Origin: Impatiens glandulifera
Taxonomy: Eukaryota > Streptophyta > Magnoliopsida > Ericales > Balsaminaceae
Assembly: GCF_907164915.1 (NCBI RefSeq)
Contig: NC_061868.1
Span: 27,461,819-27,525,818, forward strand
DNA: 64,000 nucleotides
Direction of reading: 5' to 3'
Position 1 is the stretch's first letter. The number at the start of each line of letters is the position of its first letter. The notes below the pieces were generated by a model that saw nothing but the letters and a program-made list of their open reading frames with translations, did not search any database and was not told where the DNA came from. The translations under genes were made by a program, and so were the position numbers. Shown here in pieces: positions 45,790 to 59,674 of the stretch.

Positions 45790-46908
45790 TGTCACAAGGG
45801 AGAATAGAGCAACGAATTTTTGCTTAATTTTTCAACCCTTACACGGCTTGTTTTGCGCACGAAAACAATCAGCCAATTACCGAAGTTTATTTATCGCACA
45901 TAAATAAACAACTAACTCACAATAATCAATAAGTATGCTGGAAAGAGAACACACACAATTACGGGTCGCGCCCAGCTTTATACTTGTATTTAATCTCACT
46001 CAAGACAATATAAAGGGCTATAAATGCTCAAGACTACACATAAAATAGACACTCACTAGCTGGGCGGTATTTATCTACCAAAGTCTATCCTAAAACATCT
46101 TGTGCAGCTCAAGAGTTATATTTATAGCCAAAGAATAACAATCTGCCTAAGGAAATAACAAACTCGAGGATGTGGGGTAAAACTGCTAGGTAGTTGGTGC
46201 TGAATCGTGGGTCTTAACTGCCTATAGTGGGTCTTTAACTTTCCACTACTCCAGTCCCACGATCTTCCTCGGTCTAGCTGCGCCTCAAGTTGTTGGACGT
46301 GGGTATAACTACTAGTAGTGGGCTGTACCGTCTAATATACCCACGATTTCCATCGGACCCAACTACTACTGATTTTTTCCCCTACATCTACCCATTATGC
46401 ATACTTTTCTGATCCTCAACCCATCATGTCGATATTTCCGGGTCCTCAACTCATCATGCCAACATTTTTGGTTCCTCAACTCATCATGCCGATATTTTCG
46501 GGTCCCTCATCTGTTCTCCACCGTTCCTCACCCAACCGTGACCAGTCGGCTTCGTATTTTATGTACTCTATACACGCATTGACTTAATACGTTGGCCGTT
46601 GTTACTCTTATGCCCACGTCGAATGCACACGACTCCTCCTAGGCATTCACTAGGTCCTGGAAGTCTGCAATCATGTCACGACAGCTCACTTTGCTAACAC
46701 TTTATGCCTTAGTCGCGCACATCCGAATTCCCTTCGGCACCCTTCTCTCGGTCCTGGTATTCCGCAATCATACCATGTCAGAAGGTCGGTCACTTAGCAC
46801 TTCTCATTCTTGGCGCCCTGTCACACACCGACGACTCTTTTTGGGCACCTCTCGGTCCTGGCCTTCCGCAATCAAGAAAGACCTAGGCCACATTTTAAGG
46901 TTGTAACC
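45790..46908 (-). repeat. Right LTR of the gypsy-type element, unit 2
   Basis: 1119 bp; ends TTGTAACC before GTAGG as in unit 1. Confidence 0.9.
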
Positions 46909-47323
46909 GTAGGAGACAGAGGAATTTTAGTTGAGAAATGGGTTCCGCAAGCAAGGATCTTGGGGCATCCAAATGTTGGAGGATTTGTAAGCCATTGTGG
47001 GTGGGGTTCTACAATGGAGGCTATGTCATTTGGAATCCCAAGCTATACCCATGAACTAAGATCAACCTTGAAATGCGAGGCTTGTGGAGGAAATAGGTGT
47101 GGGGTTGGAAGTGAATAGAGATGGTAATGGAGGGCTTAACGGGGAAGAGATTGCAGAGTTCATAAGTGAAGTGATGGTTGGTGAAAATGGGAAGAAGATA
47201 AGGGTTAAAGTTGGAGAAATGAAAGACAAAATGAAAAGTAAAGGAGAAGAAGACATTGACGGTGTTTTGGAAGAATTGATCAGGCTTCACAATAAAAATA
47301 TTAATGGAGAAAGCAAAGATTAA

Positions 47324-48837
47324 TAACTCTTTAATCATATTTTAAATGGACAAGTTATAAGTTTCTTTATTAAGGTATGAATAATAGGTCAATGCTTGAA
47401 AAATATTATTGACTAATTTAATATTGTCCATTCTATTATTATTATTGTTATAGTAATTAATAAAGGTCAAGATAATTAATTATGAATAACCTCTCTAATC
47501 ATTGAGTTTTTATAATTTGGAGCCATCACTCCAATTAGATATTCAACTCATTGATCTGTTCACCAGTCAAGTTCTTCTATTACTAATTTATCATTGTCTC
47601 TCTTGTTTGGAATTTGAGAGAAACCTTAAATTAAAAAATGAACGCTTCATTCATTCCGGGTTAAACACGAAGCGTATTTGAGGAAGTGAACACACTTGGA
47701 TCACTTCTATTTACAATATTAATAGAAGTGAAACAAACTTCACTCGATATCGCTTTATTCTCTTCTATAAGCAACTTAAATAGAAGTGAAGCAAACTTTA
47801 CTCGACAGCGCTTGCTTCACTTTTTTTAACACTGCTAATAGAGTGAATCAAGTTTAACTCGATTGTATATAATATTTTTTTTATGTTCATTTATTTATAA
47901 CAAAATGTTTTATTAATTTATTTATATTTATGTTATTAATTAAATTATTATTTACTATACTATTTATTTTTTATTAATTAAATAATCATTTACCATAATA
48001 ATTATTTCAATTTATAAAATAAATATTTTATTTTTTTTATAATAATTTTGATAAAAAAATGTTTACGACAAAATGTGTTTCCGCTACGTCACTTCAGCTT
48101 TGATGATCATTTCACATTAATCCTCATCTCTTCTAATTTCACTCTACTAAATAGTACGATTCTATCTATAAGCATTTAGGTTTAAGCGAGTGACATGATT
48201 GAGGGGTGTTATGCTAGTTCTCCTTTAATTATAAAAAAATAGTATGATTTTCGATATAACTCTATACGATTTGTCGTAAACAAGTTCCTGGTGAAGCAAA
48301 AACTTATTATTTCTTACCAGAAACTTATTTCACGATTTTTTATAGCAAACAAACTCCTCCGTAGCTCATTACTTCACAATTTATGGGTGAAAATGATACA
48401 TTTTGAAAATTATTTGCACGTAACGAATTGTTTTGTTTTGTTTGGACAATTAACAAGATTTTATTTTATTAATATTCAGGAACGAAACAATAATAATGAT
48501 AATGATGAGAGATATACTATTTCTTTAATATTATAAGTTGATTCTGTTTATAATGAAATACACTCCCATGTGAATCACACTTCACTTGTATTGACGTTGT
48601 AAATATAGGTGAAACGCGCTCTCATGTGAAGCACGCTTGACTTGTGTACTGATCAATAATAACACAATCTACAACCTTCATTTTACAAGATTTTTTTTTT
48701 CAACTTCACCAATATTTCGCTTTTTCTATTATCTAGAATTAATAGTGAATATACAAGTTACCACCATCAATTAAATTTTGATCAAAATAGTCAAATTTTG
48801 GAGAATATTTCAGCATAATTTAATCCACATATCGGTA
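47324..48837. other. AT-rich intergenic region, unit 2
   Basis: Counterpart of 14089-15603; the 58-bp repeat is at 47721-47875. No gene supported. Confidence 0.5.
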
Positions 48838-50104
48838 GAGAATTTGAGATAGAATAAGATGTCTATAAATTCTATTTAGCATACGCTAAAATAATTGGAT
48901 TTGGTATAAGACACAGTTCAAAACATAATGATAAATTAGGTTCAATATTATATATGATTTTTATTGTTGTAGTACAAATGGTCAAACGGGAAAAACAAAA
49001 GAGATGTTTATGTTAAATGCAGTCATTCTAAAATAAGGTTCAGTTGTGAGGCAAAAATGAAGATAAAAAAGGCAGATAATAGAGTGTTTAAAGAAGTGAA
49101 TTTCCTTAGTGAGAATAGTCATCATCTTGGAAGTCCAAAGAAATCTCACATTTATAGATTTTATAGGAATATTTATGTATCTGCAAACTTATAAATTGAA
49201 ATGACATTTGATGTGAGAATCCCTCCAAAGGCATCAAATGCTCTTATGACGAAACAAGTAGATGGGAGGGACAATTTATGTTTTGTTCCTGAACATTACA
49301 AAACTACTTGCGATCCAAAAAAATAGAGATTGTATTTGAGGATACATGGGTGGTGTCTTAGAATATTTTCAGAAAATGTTATTTGAGAGTGAGAGTTGGT
49401 CTTTTGAAGAGGTATGTCTCCTACAAACACAAGTTCTTAAATTTTTTTCAAGAACTTTAACAGACTCATTGAAAAAACTTTAACAGACTCATTGATGAAA
49501 GTATATATGATGAGTTAAAAGCTGATTTTATATCAATTATTAGTGCACCAAATTTGTCCTACCCAATTGAGATCTTAAAGATGTAAATACTATTTACACT
49601 CTTGAGATATTCAAAATTTTGAACAATGGTTCATGTCTCACAACTGCGGTGTAGAAATATTTGAGGATGTTGATACAGACAAACTATAAATAACTCCCCA
49701 TAAAAGGAGATACCATCATATAGTTATAGTTCATAAAAATTGTGATGAAATTGAGTGTAGTTGTCAGATTTGATTTTGGTGGGATTTTGTTTGCTCATTT
49801 TCTGAAGATATTCACGATGAGAAACATCATTAAGATTTATACTAAGTTGATATTAAGAAGGCGGACTCTAACTAAAAAAAATGGATATTTCAATGGTGAA
49901 CATAATATGTTTTATCAATGTAAGATTGTTAATAATAAGTTACAACAAGAGAGTCAAACACCAGTTGGATTTGCTTCCGGTGATGGTACCTCTATAAGTG
50001 TCAAAGAATTAAATTGAAGAGAAAACTAACTCTGGTAAGAGAATGAAAGGTGCCTTAGAGAATAATTCAAAAAAAAGAAAAGAAACAAGAAAAACAAGAC
50101 AAAC
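48838..50104 (+). pseudogene. FAR1-related pseudogene, unit 2
   Basis: Same FAR1-domain and SWIM-region remnants and the same missing transposase core as unit 1, with small unit-specific indels in A-runs. Confidence 0.72.
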
Positions 50105-51137
50105 AATAATAATTCTGGTATATTTTAATGTCAACAACTACTATACTAACAACTCCACAACATTGAAATAAACGTTTGAGCATAGATGTTGATACTCCAT
50201 TTAATGTACTTTTTTCATCTAAACTTTCTTGGGTAGGATCGACAATGTTTAAAGGACCTTCACTTCACATTGCTTCTTTAAACGAAAGATCGTAAAATCT
50301 TTGAAAATTAAAATATATGCATGTAATTTTCATGTAAAATCATTTACACGTTAATGTAAAACCATTTATACCTTAGTGTAAACTGTTGTAAAAACCTACA
50401 ATATGATTTACTAAAGTTTTTAAAAAATAATTAGAAAATTTGTTAAAATCATTCATAATTCTTGGTTTAATGTTCAAATACTACTTTTAATGGTTTAAAA
50501 CTGAAATAAATACACGAAATACTATTTAAAATCCTTGAAAACTTAAATATATGCATGTAATTTTCATATAAAATCATTTACACATTCATGTAAAACCATT
50601 TATACATTTATGTATATATTAAAACTATCAATAATTTCTATGTACAGGTTCGAATATCTCATATAAAAATTTTAGTCTTGAGTTTTTGGTTGAAGAACAC
50701 TAGAGGGATGGTGTTGTATAGAGGACATCAAATAATTTTTTAAATTATTTGAAGAAAATTACATTTCTTCTTTCAAGGAAACATAGTTCCTGGCAGGATT
50801 TCGGTTTTTGGAATTGTTGCATCGCGTTTAAATGCTGGATGCCCAGTGGGTTACAACATAAAATCGAGTTTCGTCCATTCATAATTCCATTACGAATTTG
50901 TCATAAATTATTTAATTGTTTCTTATTATTATAATAGGTTTGCCTTTTTTCTTTTCCATGATGTTTTGAAGTCCACAAGAAACAGTTAGAACGCGAGCTT
51001 CCACTCTAAGATACCATAAGCGTGCGATATTTACTAGCATTCAATATTTTAAAGAACACAATTGAATGACTTATTGGTTTGCTGTTAATTATTCTATTCT
51101 ATGTATAATAATAACAAATGAAGATTACAAAAATGAG

Positions 51138-51533
51138 TTAGTGAAGGAATCTAATTACCTGAAATGCTAGTATTTTACTACTATGTGTATCATCATGTCT
51201 CCATACTTGTAAATCATGTTGAAATAAGTAAAACCTTTTCAATTGAGAATCTGAGAATTTGAATATTGACCATTTATGATCGTTTAGTTTATATAATATT
51301 CTTTGGAGCGAGGAAATTGAGTTCTCAAAGTAACTCAATCGAACTAGCCACTTGTTCCACCTCTTTACCTCTAATGGACCACAAGCTCTGGACAATTTGA
51401 ATATTGACCATTTATGATCGTTTAGTTTATATAATCTTCTTTGGAGCGAGGAAATTGAGTTCTCAAAGCAACTCAATCGAACTAGCCACTTGTTCCGCCT
51501 CTTTACCTCTAATGGACCACGAGCTCTGGACAA
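51138..51533 (-). CDS. Unrecognised 131-codon ORF with 138-bp tandem repeat, unit 2
   Basis: No residue differences from the unit-1 ORF (17907-18302) were noticed. No family recognised; the open frame is largely explained by an in-frame duplication. Confidence 0.25.
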   Translation of the reverse strand: MSRARGPLEVKRRNKWLVRLSCFENSISSLQRRLYKLNDHKWSIFKLSRACGPLEVKRWNKWLVRLSYFENSISSLQRILYKLNDHKWSIFKFSDSQLKRFYLFQHDLQVWRHDDTHSSKILAFQVIRFLH

Positions 51534-53108
51534 GTGCGATCTGACGTCTGAAATAAGATCCTCTTAAAGGCGACATCAATGTATGGTATATAAATGACTT
51601 AGTCGGGCTTCATATATCTCCCCCAACATTCCTTAATGTTGTAAGAAAGAAATCATTAGGTGTAAGATACTCAATACCGTTCAGCGTAGTAAAAGTAATC
51701 TCTGCAACCCATATTGTCATTGGATATATATGGTTCAATTATTTTTTCAAAATTGGAAGGATGGTTGGTTGAGCGTTGTTGTTGTTTATTTTTTTTAGTC
51801 TTTGCATTTTAATTTATCTAGTTTTGTGTTGTTGGTTTAACACCTTCAAATCAAACTTCAAGTCATTATTCATCAACTAGTTTTCATCAAAAGAGCCTTT
51901 GTCAAAATTTAAAGCTTTTCATTTTTTTAAGTCTTATTCGGATTCGGGTTATTTAAATAACCGGTTATTAAATGATTGATGATTTGAGGTAGATATATTT
52001 TTAGTATAAAGATTTAAAGTATTAATACATAATGATAAAATAAAAATAATAATTTTAAAAAAATAATATATTTTAATATTTTAGATAATGAATTGAATAA
52101 TGAGATAAATGAGAGAAATAGTGATATGATATTTGAGGAGTGATAGGGTGAAGTTTAGTATAGGGAATAAGGAGGAATGGTGTGTCACTACATGACTCAC
52201 TAGAAAAATTAGGATTTAGGGTTTAGGTTTTTATAAAACAATTGTTATTTTTTAGCGTTTTGCGCCACATAATTCCCTCTCAAATTCTTCATTTCAAATT
52301 CTCTGCTCAATCATTTCTAAATAACCTTACATTTAAATAAGTTATAAGTTAGTTATAAGTTATAACCTTACACGTAATTATGTTTTTGGGTTATAAGTTA
52401 TTTAAATAACCTGTACCATTTTTAATCATTCAGAACACACTTTTGAGATTTGAAATGAAGTTGGTTGATCAAACTAAATAAACATAAAAATAAAATAAAT
52501 AATATAGTGTATGTTCTTCAACCATAATACAATATATTATATTTAACTTAAAAAATATGATAAATAAATTTTAAAAGTATTATGAAATAAATTTAAAGTT
52601 ATTTTTTATTTGAAAAATTAACATTATACTCTACCGCCAGTCCATACAAATAAAAAATTATTTATTATATACATAAATATGTAAACATATATAAATAAAA
52701 AAGTTTAATATAAATGTAAAATTATTTATTTAAAGTTAAATTTTAAAATATTTATTTTTATTACAAAATATATTCAATTTTATTAATATTAACACAAAAA
52801 TAAGGAACAATGTTATTATTATTTTTATTTACATAATACTATTATTCATATGATAAGTTGTTAATCATTTTTTAAACTATTTTTATCATTTTTAATATAC
52901 ACAATTTTTTAAACTATTTTTATCATTTTTAATATACACAATTTTTAACACATTTAAAATTTATTAGTAATTTATACATATAAATATAAAATTTTAATTA
53001 TATATTTTTTTAATTTTACAAAATATAATAAAAAAATTTATAGATTTTTTAAATAAGTATAATATAATAAAAAAAACACGCGAAATGTGTGGCAACACTA
53101 ATTATAAT
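51534..53108. other. AT-rich intergenic region, unit 2
   Basis: Counterpart of 18303-19875, with the 2 x 37 bp repeat at 52868-52941. No gene. Confidence 0.5.
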
Positions 53109-53622
53109 GAGAAATTTAATGAGATGACCATAATAATTACATCATTTTGGGAAATAACCAAGGCCCGATAAAATTTATAAAAATGACTCTTTTGGATGAA
53201 AATATCTTCGTGTCACGCGACACGTTGGGTTATTACATGACGCGACTGCGTGCCACGTGACAGGGTATTTTCGTCTTTATACAGGCCCAAAAGGCCATTT
53301 TTGCAATGTTTATGAAGCGTTGGTCATTTTAAAAAAAAGCGCGCATCTCTTATAAAATGCGATGACAAACTACGAACTGAATTGCGACGAAGAGGTGTCG
53401 CATTTCTCTTCTCTTCTCTTTAACCCTTATGTCCTTTATAGCTGAATTTTTTTTGTGTTTAATTGATTCGCCTTGATTGAATTCAGATGTCGATGGGGTC
53501 CCTATTGATGAGGTTGGATGGATTGATACAGTCTAATGTTGATTCACCTTGCGGAGCGAGCGCGATTGTTGATCGTTTGATAGTTATCTATTGCGTCTCG
53601 AGGTTGGTTGAATCTCGTGGAT

Positions 53623-53687
53623 GCGTCTCACGAACGTGTCTCGCGAATGCGTCTCGCGATCGCGTCTTGCGAATGCGTCTCACGACC
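53623..53687. repeat. 13-bp minisatellite, five units, unit 2
   Basis: One GCGTCTCGCGAAT unit fewer than at 20390-20467. Confidence 0.85.
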
Positions 53688-54240
53688 TAAATTGTGTCTC
53701 GCAACAATGATAAAAGTTTGGAATATGATTTGTTTTGATTTTGTTGTTTAGGAGATCAAAACGAGTGAGAATGATGATGAAAGAATTGTATTTGTAACTT
53801 TGGGGACAACTTGTTTTGATTCTTTTGTTAAAATTGTGGACACTTCTCTTGTATTAAGTCGTCAACATTCTGTAGTTTGTTTATTCATTCATAATCATTG
53901 AAAATGGATGCTTGACTGTAGATTACTTTACCTTCTCTCTTTCAGTATAGCTGATTATTTGAGATCAACCTCCCTTGCAATCAGTCATGCAAGTAAAACA
54001 TTCATATTTTCCTATCTTAGTAATTTTATACTTTGGATATTCATGTCCAATAATTTGTTTGAATTCAATAATTAATACTACACACATTAAACCTCTCTAT
54101 CTTTTAATTGTTTTCCATAAATAAATTCAAGAAAAATAATAAATTTGGATGATTCAAATGAAGTGCCTATTACTCAAGCTTGGACATGCGTTTTACTAAA
54201 ATCAAAATTTTCATTCAAACTTTATCCAAGAGGGGCATTC

Positions 54241-56555
54241 TGTAGACACTCATTTTTGTTCCCCAAATTTTATTATTCTAAAAAGGTTAATAGCACTGGA
54301 ATTAGAAATTGATTTAAGGAACAATGTCGTATCAATTGGTTTCTAAAATAATTAATTGAGGAATTATTTTAAAAATCCATGTGTTACAAACAAATAATTA
54401 AGGTGAATAATAGATTAAGGGAATTACTATCATTATTTATTAGGTATTTTGGGAAAGATAAAAATTAGTTGATCAAAATATATTTATATAATAAATAATA
54501 TAATAATTAAAGTTTGAAAAAAATTAATCTATTATTATCTATATTATTTTGTAAATATGTTGGATGTTAAAGTATAAAATAAAATACAAAATAATAAATG
54601 GTAAGTTGACTAATAATCAATATACTTATTAATGTTATTTTCATTTTATTTAGAGATATTTTGAAAATGCATAAATAAGATGTAATAAATATATATATGT
54701 TTGATATTAATTTTATTATTTATTTTTGCATTCTAATTGATTTATAAAGAAATAAGCCCAAACCTAATGAAAGGAAGTCCAATCCGAAAGAGGTCCAGAC
54801 CACCCGATGAAATAACCCTAGTAGCTTAAGCATAATAATAATAAAAAGATTTTGTCTCCACCGACTTCTTTCAGAGAGAGAGAAGATAAAGGGTTCATTT
54901 GACCGATTCCCGCCGCCGACATCCCTTTCAAGCCATGATCGGTATATTTGGTATTCCGATAGATCCGACGACTTCCTCAAGCCACGTCTGTGGTAGATCT
55001 GGTCTCCCAATGCCCGCCGAGAAGACCGCATCGTCCTCTAATCTAGTCTCCTAGCCGAGAAGACCGTATTGTCCTTTGATCTAGTCTCTCAGTCGAAAAG
55101 ATCATGTCGAAAGTAACACCAGATGCCTATAAAAGGAGATCGAGCAGACGAAGAGAGGGAGGGGAGAGAAAAAAACAAAAGGGAGAGAAGATATGGAGCA
55201 CGATTCTTCCTGGTATTTTAAAGGATTTTCAGAAAAATCATTCTTCTTTTCCTGAGTGATTGTGAGTATATTTTGAGCGGTATTAGTTGTTGATCCTGTA
55301 GTTGTCGAAGAACTATTGATATCACTGTAAGCGCATTTTCTTTGTTGTTTTTTTATATATACATATCATTTTCATTGAAAGATCTGGAGCGAAATTACAT
55401 GAATGTCTAAATAGATATGATGTTGTTTGAGATGGGCAAATTAATCTTTGTTAGATAGATCTGTGAATATTATTGTAATATTTATTAGATTAGGTTGATT
55501 TTTGGTTGGATTTTGGCTACTAGATTCAAAGACGAACATATTAGATGTAAAGATGAACAGGGAGGTTGAAAATGAGTATCTGAAACTGAAACTGTCCATG
55601 CCTGCTAATTAGTTTATAATTTATTCTTGACTGTTGTTAATGAGTTTATTATAGCCTAGTTTTGTTTTAAATATGCAGAGAATCAAAAGACAAAAAAATA
55701 ATAACTCAACCCATCTTACCACATGATTTACTAAACATTTAGGTCTATTATTTTATTTTTTTATTTTTTTTATTATTTTTTATTAAATTATATTCATTAT
55801 GAATAATTAAATAGTAACTAAATAATGAAAAAAATTAATTAAGGAAGTAATATTTAGGAAAGTTAAAATTTATTCTAGAATTAAGGATCAGTTTGGTCAT
55901 TATCTAATTTTTCATATTTTATTACTTTTATTTTGTTTTAGGGCTCTAAAAATCCTAAAACTAATTTTATGTATAAAATGTAAATTACTTACTTGATTAT
56001 CAATTAATATTAGATACATGTCTATTAATATATTAGTGTTTGGCATGATTAGAAAAAAGTCTAGGCTTATGATTTAAGTATTATTTTATAAACTCTACTA
56101 TATTTATATAATCTTTATGCTTCGTTTGTAATTAATGCTTTGAACGAATTGAAATGATTATTAAGATATATCCTTAGCATTAAGATTTAGTACGGTATAA
56201 TCCAAAATGTCTAAAATGTAAAGTGTAATAATATTTTTTTTAACGGCCAAAATTGTTGAAGTACAGACTGTTTTTAATGGACATGTGAGACATAGCTTCA
56301 AAAGCTTTTTTCACGTATAACCAAGAACCGAACCTTTAAAAAATTTCTTTTCAAAGGCGTTATTGTTTTACATGCCAAATAATTTATTTTTCCTAATTTT
56401 ATAAAAATTTAGGTGGTGACTCTTTAGTCACAAACTGGTTTTTAAACAAATCTCCAATTTGACTTAATTTTATTTCAAATTTTTTTAAAGAGATTTTTAT
56501 ATTTTATATTTATTTCTTAAAAGTCAAGAAAATTGTTTTTTGGGGCAAACATTTT
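54241..56555 (+). repeat. Large gypsy-like LTR block, unit 2
   Basis: Same TGTAGACACTC start after AAGAGGGGCATTC and TATAAAAG at 55128-55135. It carries a different arrangement of a short tandem duplication (GCCGAGAAGACCG region, 55014-55090) from unit 1. Confidence 0.45.
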
Positions 56556-57500
56556 TAAACGCGTACAACTGGTGTTTGCATTTTTTCTCTGGCCTCGACA
56601 GAATTGAGCATGAGTGTTGTTGGTCGAATTTTCGGATCTCAAACGTCTCAGATAATTTACCTTTCATGGCACATAGTCTCCACTTGCATGTCTCATCCAA
56701 ACATTTCACATACCAAAGATATTTTCTTGACTTCTCCACTTTGAATTCAAAATGATTAGTCATCACATATTTATATATCATCAATTGTAGTTCTTTTTAA
56801 TTTTCAAACAAGGAACCGACTTCCAAGACAGTTTCAGTAGTTAATGCCATTGCAAATGAGGGGTATGTCGGGTCTGTCGATAGTTTACCCAATGATGATA
56901 TTTTTGCACTAGATGGTGTACCCATTGATCTTCTAGCACTAGTTGTTGTATCCATTGATGATCTTCTTGCACTAGTTGATGTACCCATTGATTCTCTTCT
57001 TGAACTAGTTGGTGTAGGTATTGATATAATGAGTTATCTTTGGCTTCATTTTGACTTTCAACAAAGACATCCGAGTGTATAACTTCTAGTACAATTTTTT
57101 GAGTAAGTTGTGGTGGTAGTATACTTTCTTGAGTTGGGTATGTAAGTAGTGGTATCTTTTCTTTAGTAAATTATAACTTCTCTACTACAGAGACACACGA
57201 TGGTGACACAGTTCGACCCAAAATCAAGCGTGATAAATATGTGTTCAAATCATCATCTTCATCAATAACAACAGGTCTAGGATTTGTGATACGTGGAATA
57301 TCATACTTGACTTGCAGCACTAAATCATATGTAGATTTCTGCACGTTAAGTCTATCATAGAGTTTGTCAACTAATTCGGTATACCGAGTACTATGGGGGT
57401 AAATCCAATGTTTTGATTGAAGAAGCATCAAAATACAATATTCCATCAGCATCAAATTTCCACTCTCCATTATAGAAAACAAAAACTTCGGCTGCAATAA
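56535..57500 (-). pseudogene. MuDR-type transposase N-terminal remnant, unit 2
   Basis: The N-terminal domain is open through VDKLYDRLNVQKSTYDLVLQ, NPRPVVIDEDDDLNTYLS and on to 57171 (unit 1 has an early stop). The DNA-binding-type domain keeps the Trp lost in unit 1 (SRKYLWYVKCLDETCKWRL), but there is a TAA just after LFEN near 56797. No catalytic domain. Complementary lesions show independent decay. Confidence 0.7.
56878..57016. repeat. 33-bp minisatellite in MuDR linker, unit 2
   Basis: Same repeat family as 23697-23832, but one unit is shortened (CCCATTGATCTTCTAGC) and several substitutions are present. Confidence 0.75.
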
Positions 57501-57992
57501 AAAACATTATTTAGAAACGGGAAATGGATAATTAATACTGTGAAATGGAAGGCTTTCGCGAAACGGGAAGTGACATCGGATAAACCCTAAACAACAGTGA
57601 TTCAAAGATGCAAAAACTAACAATAATAAACTTGATGTATCATAGGATAAACTTACCAAGTGTAATAATGCTCGTGCTCGTCGTGGAGCTCATTGTCTGT
57701 AGCCGTCGCCGCCGACCGCCGCAGCCGCCCAGTTTAGAGAGAAGGAGGAGAAGAGCGGGAAGAGAGAGAAGGAGAAGAAAAGAAATGAAAAAAGAGGCGA
57801 GGTTATATTAAATAGTAAGGATATTCTGAACTTTTTACACTTTTCCACTTTACGAAACGCGAAGTCCCTTCGCGTGACGCAAAAAGGGTATTTTCGTGCA
57901 AAAAAATTAAAGTGGTCACTAGAGCAATTTTATTTAGCCGGTGACCACGGAGGCAAATACCTCCATCATTAGGGTCATTTCGTCAAATTTTC

Positions 57993-58486
57993 CAGTTGGA
58001 GTCTCTATCCCTAATTTGAGTATGCGTGTCTTAGTTTTCAAAAATAATTAAATTTTAACCGTTTTATTAGAAGAATTTTATTTCTGTTTTAAAAAATTTA
58101 TAAAGAAAGAGTAAAATTGTAAAATTATTTTATATTTTTCAGTTAAATTATTTCTTAAAATTTTACATTTATTCATAATTATTAACCTTTATCTTATACT
58201 AGTAAAGTTTTCGTACATTTGTAAGGTTAAAAATAATTTTATCGTAACCATTTTGCCGACTTATTTTTGTAAATCATGTAATATATTCCTTAGCCAACTA
58301 TCTATTCTTTACCGAACTTCATCAACTCACTTCGGTCATCCACCAATTCTATTTTCACCCTCTTACAAACTCACTTTCGTTAACCAACATATTATATATT
58401 ACCCAATCACCTCCCCTTTCTCGAGCTTTATCAATTTATTTATGACAAATAACAATATTATTTTCACCCACTTATTATGTAGAATG
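57993..58486. other. Intergenic DNA with empty hAT site, unit 2
   Basis: Corresponds to 24863-25355. TAGAATG occurs once (58480-58486), and the sequence continues directly with what follows the hAT fragment in unit 1. Confidence 0.7.
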
Positions 58487-59674
58487 AACACTTAACCATT
58501 ACACCACTAAAGATTGTTGATTTCTTTTTTATAAATTTATGTGTGAATATATAATTGATAATACGAATTAAAAATATTATTAGTTTAATTATTTAAAATG
58601 TTGGAGTTATATTATTAGAAATGTCATAAGTTAATCAATTTTGAAGGTTCATTTTAAAATATAAAGTGGTATTAGCCTAGTTGTTTAAAATCTTAAACTT
58701 ATATTGTGATGTTGCAAGTTCAAAACTTGTGTATATCATATTTTTTATTTAATTTTTTAAGTTTATGGGTGGGCGGATCAACCCACGACCCGACCCAAAT
58801 ATTTATTTAGTCTCACATACGTATCCAAATTGTGATCTCTCGACACGAAAAGTCGGACACTTTAAAAATTAAGCATATATATATATATATTTGTATAATA
58901 TTGATTTAAGAAATAATATTAACACAAAAAAATCTAATATTTTTTATGATAATACAACTAAAAAAATATTGTGACAATATTTTGAAGATTCTTCACCAAG
59001 ATTTTAGTGTTGACCTAGTTTGTGCTTATTTAAATGTGCAATCAAACATTTTAGAAAGCTAAAATTTTTGACTTGAAAACATTGTTTTCAGTCCCAATTT
59101 TGTATCTGTTAGGTTTGGGGAGACCGAGTGTTATATAAACTAATGTCATAACCAAAATTTTTATTGATGTAATCTCTATATTAATCTTCTCAATAATACT
59201 CTCTTCTTTGATGGACGTAGCCAAGTTTAATTTTTGATGAACCACGTTAAAATTTGTATCATTATTTATTGTTTATGCCGTCCTTCGTATTTTAGTCGCA
59301 GCAGTTAATAATACAATTAAAAATGATGTTTTTGTCGGGCCATCGGAGGGAGCAAGCACATCACACGTGGGATCAAAATTTTGATAAGGGGAAGCACGTG
59401 GATCAACATTTGCTAACATACATGGAGGGAGATGATGAATCACGTGGATCAAAAGGAGAAACACCTGGATAAAAATTTTGTTAACATGCATCATTGTAAC
59501 ATGTTCGTGGAACAAATGATTCAAATATTGTAACACGTTTTCAATGTAACCCAAAACTGATGTGATCTAAAATCCCAAAGCAATAAGTTTGAATGATTTA
59601 TATATTTGATGTGGAAGAAGCCATTATTAACAAATTCAATTCATCTCTGAATCTGATGAAAAAAAAGTGATCAT
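58487..59674. promoter_or_regulatory. 5' flank of the unit-2 UGT
   Basis: Under 1% different from 26632-27819 by eye. G-boxes CACGTG at 59364-59369, 59395-59400 and 59441-59446, TATA-like TTTATATAT about 70 bp before the ATG, SINE-like A-box at 58673. No gene. Confidence 0.55.
59364..59446. promoter_or_regulatory. Cluster of three G-boxes, unit 2
   Basis: Three CACGTG palindromes with the same spacing as upstream of UGT copy 1. Confidence 0.6.

Larger units (their letters stand above)
37990..46908 (-). mobile_element. Gag-protease-only gypsy-type element, unit 2
   Basis: Counterpart of 4753-13673, with left LTR 37990-43726 (split by copia), right LTR 45790-46908 (1119 bp) and GTAGG duplications. 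Interior gag, protease and the 161-codon ORF as in unit 1. Confidence 0.88.
37493..47323 (+). pseudogene. UGT pseudogene B, unit 2, split by nested retrotransposons
   Basis: 5' part 37493-37989, 3' part 46909-47323. Same relic intron (37515-37577), same 37-bp duplication, same TAG stop (37829-37831), same GTAGG-flanked gypsy insertion (37985-37989, 46909-46913) and same lesion after FGIP as unit 1. All disabling events thus precede the segmental duplication. Confidence 0.92.
53109..57992 (-). mobile_element. Mutator-like element, unit 2
   Basis: Same ends as 19876-24862 and the same interior order. From about 54770 rightwards it differs from unit 1 by several percent with many indels, unlike the near-identical left part. 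Confidence 0.65.
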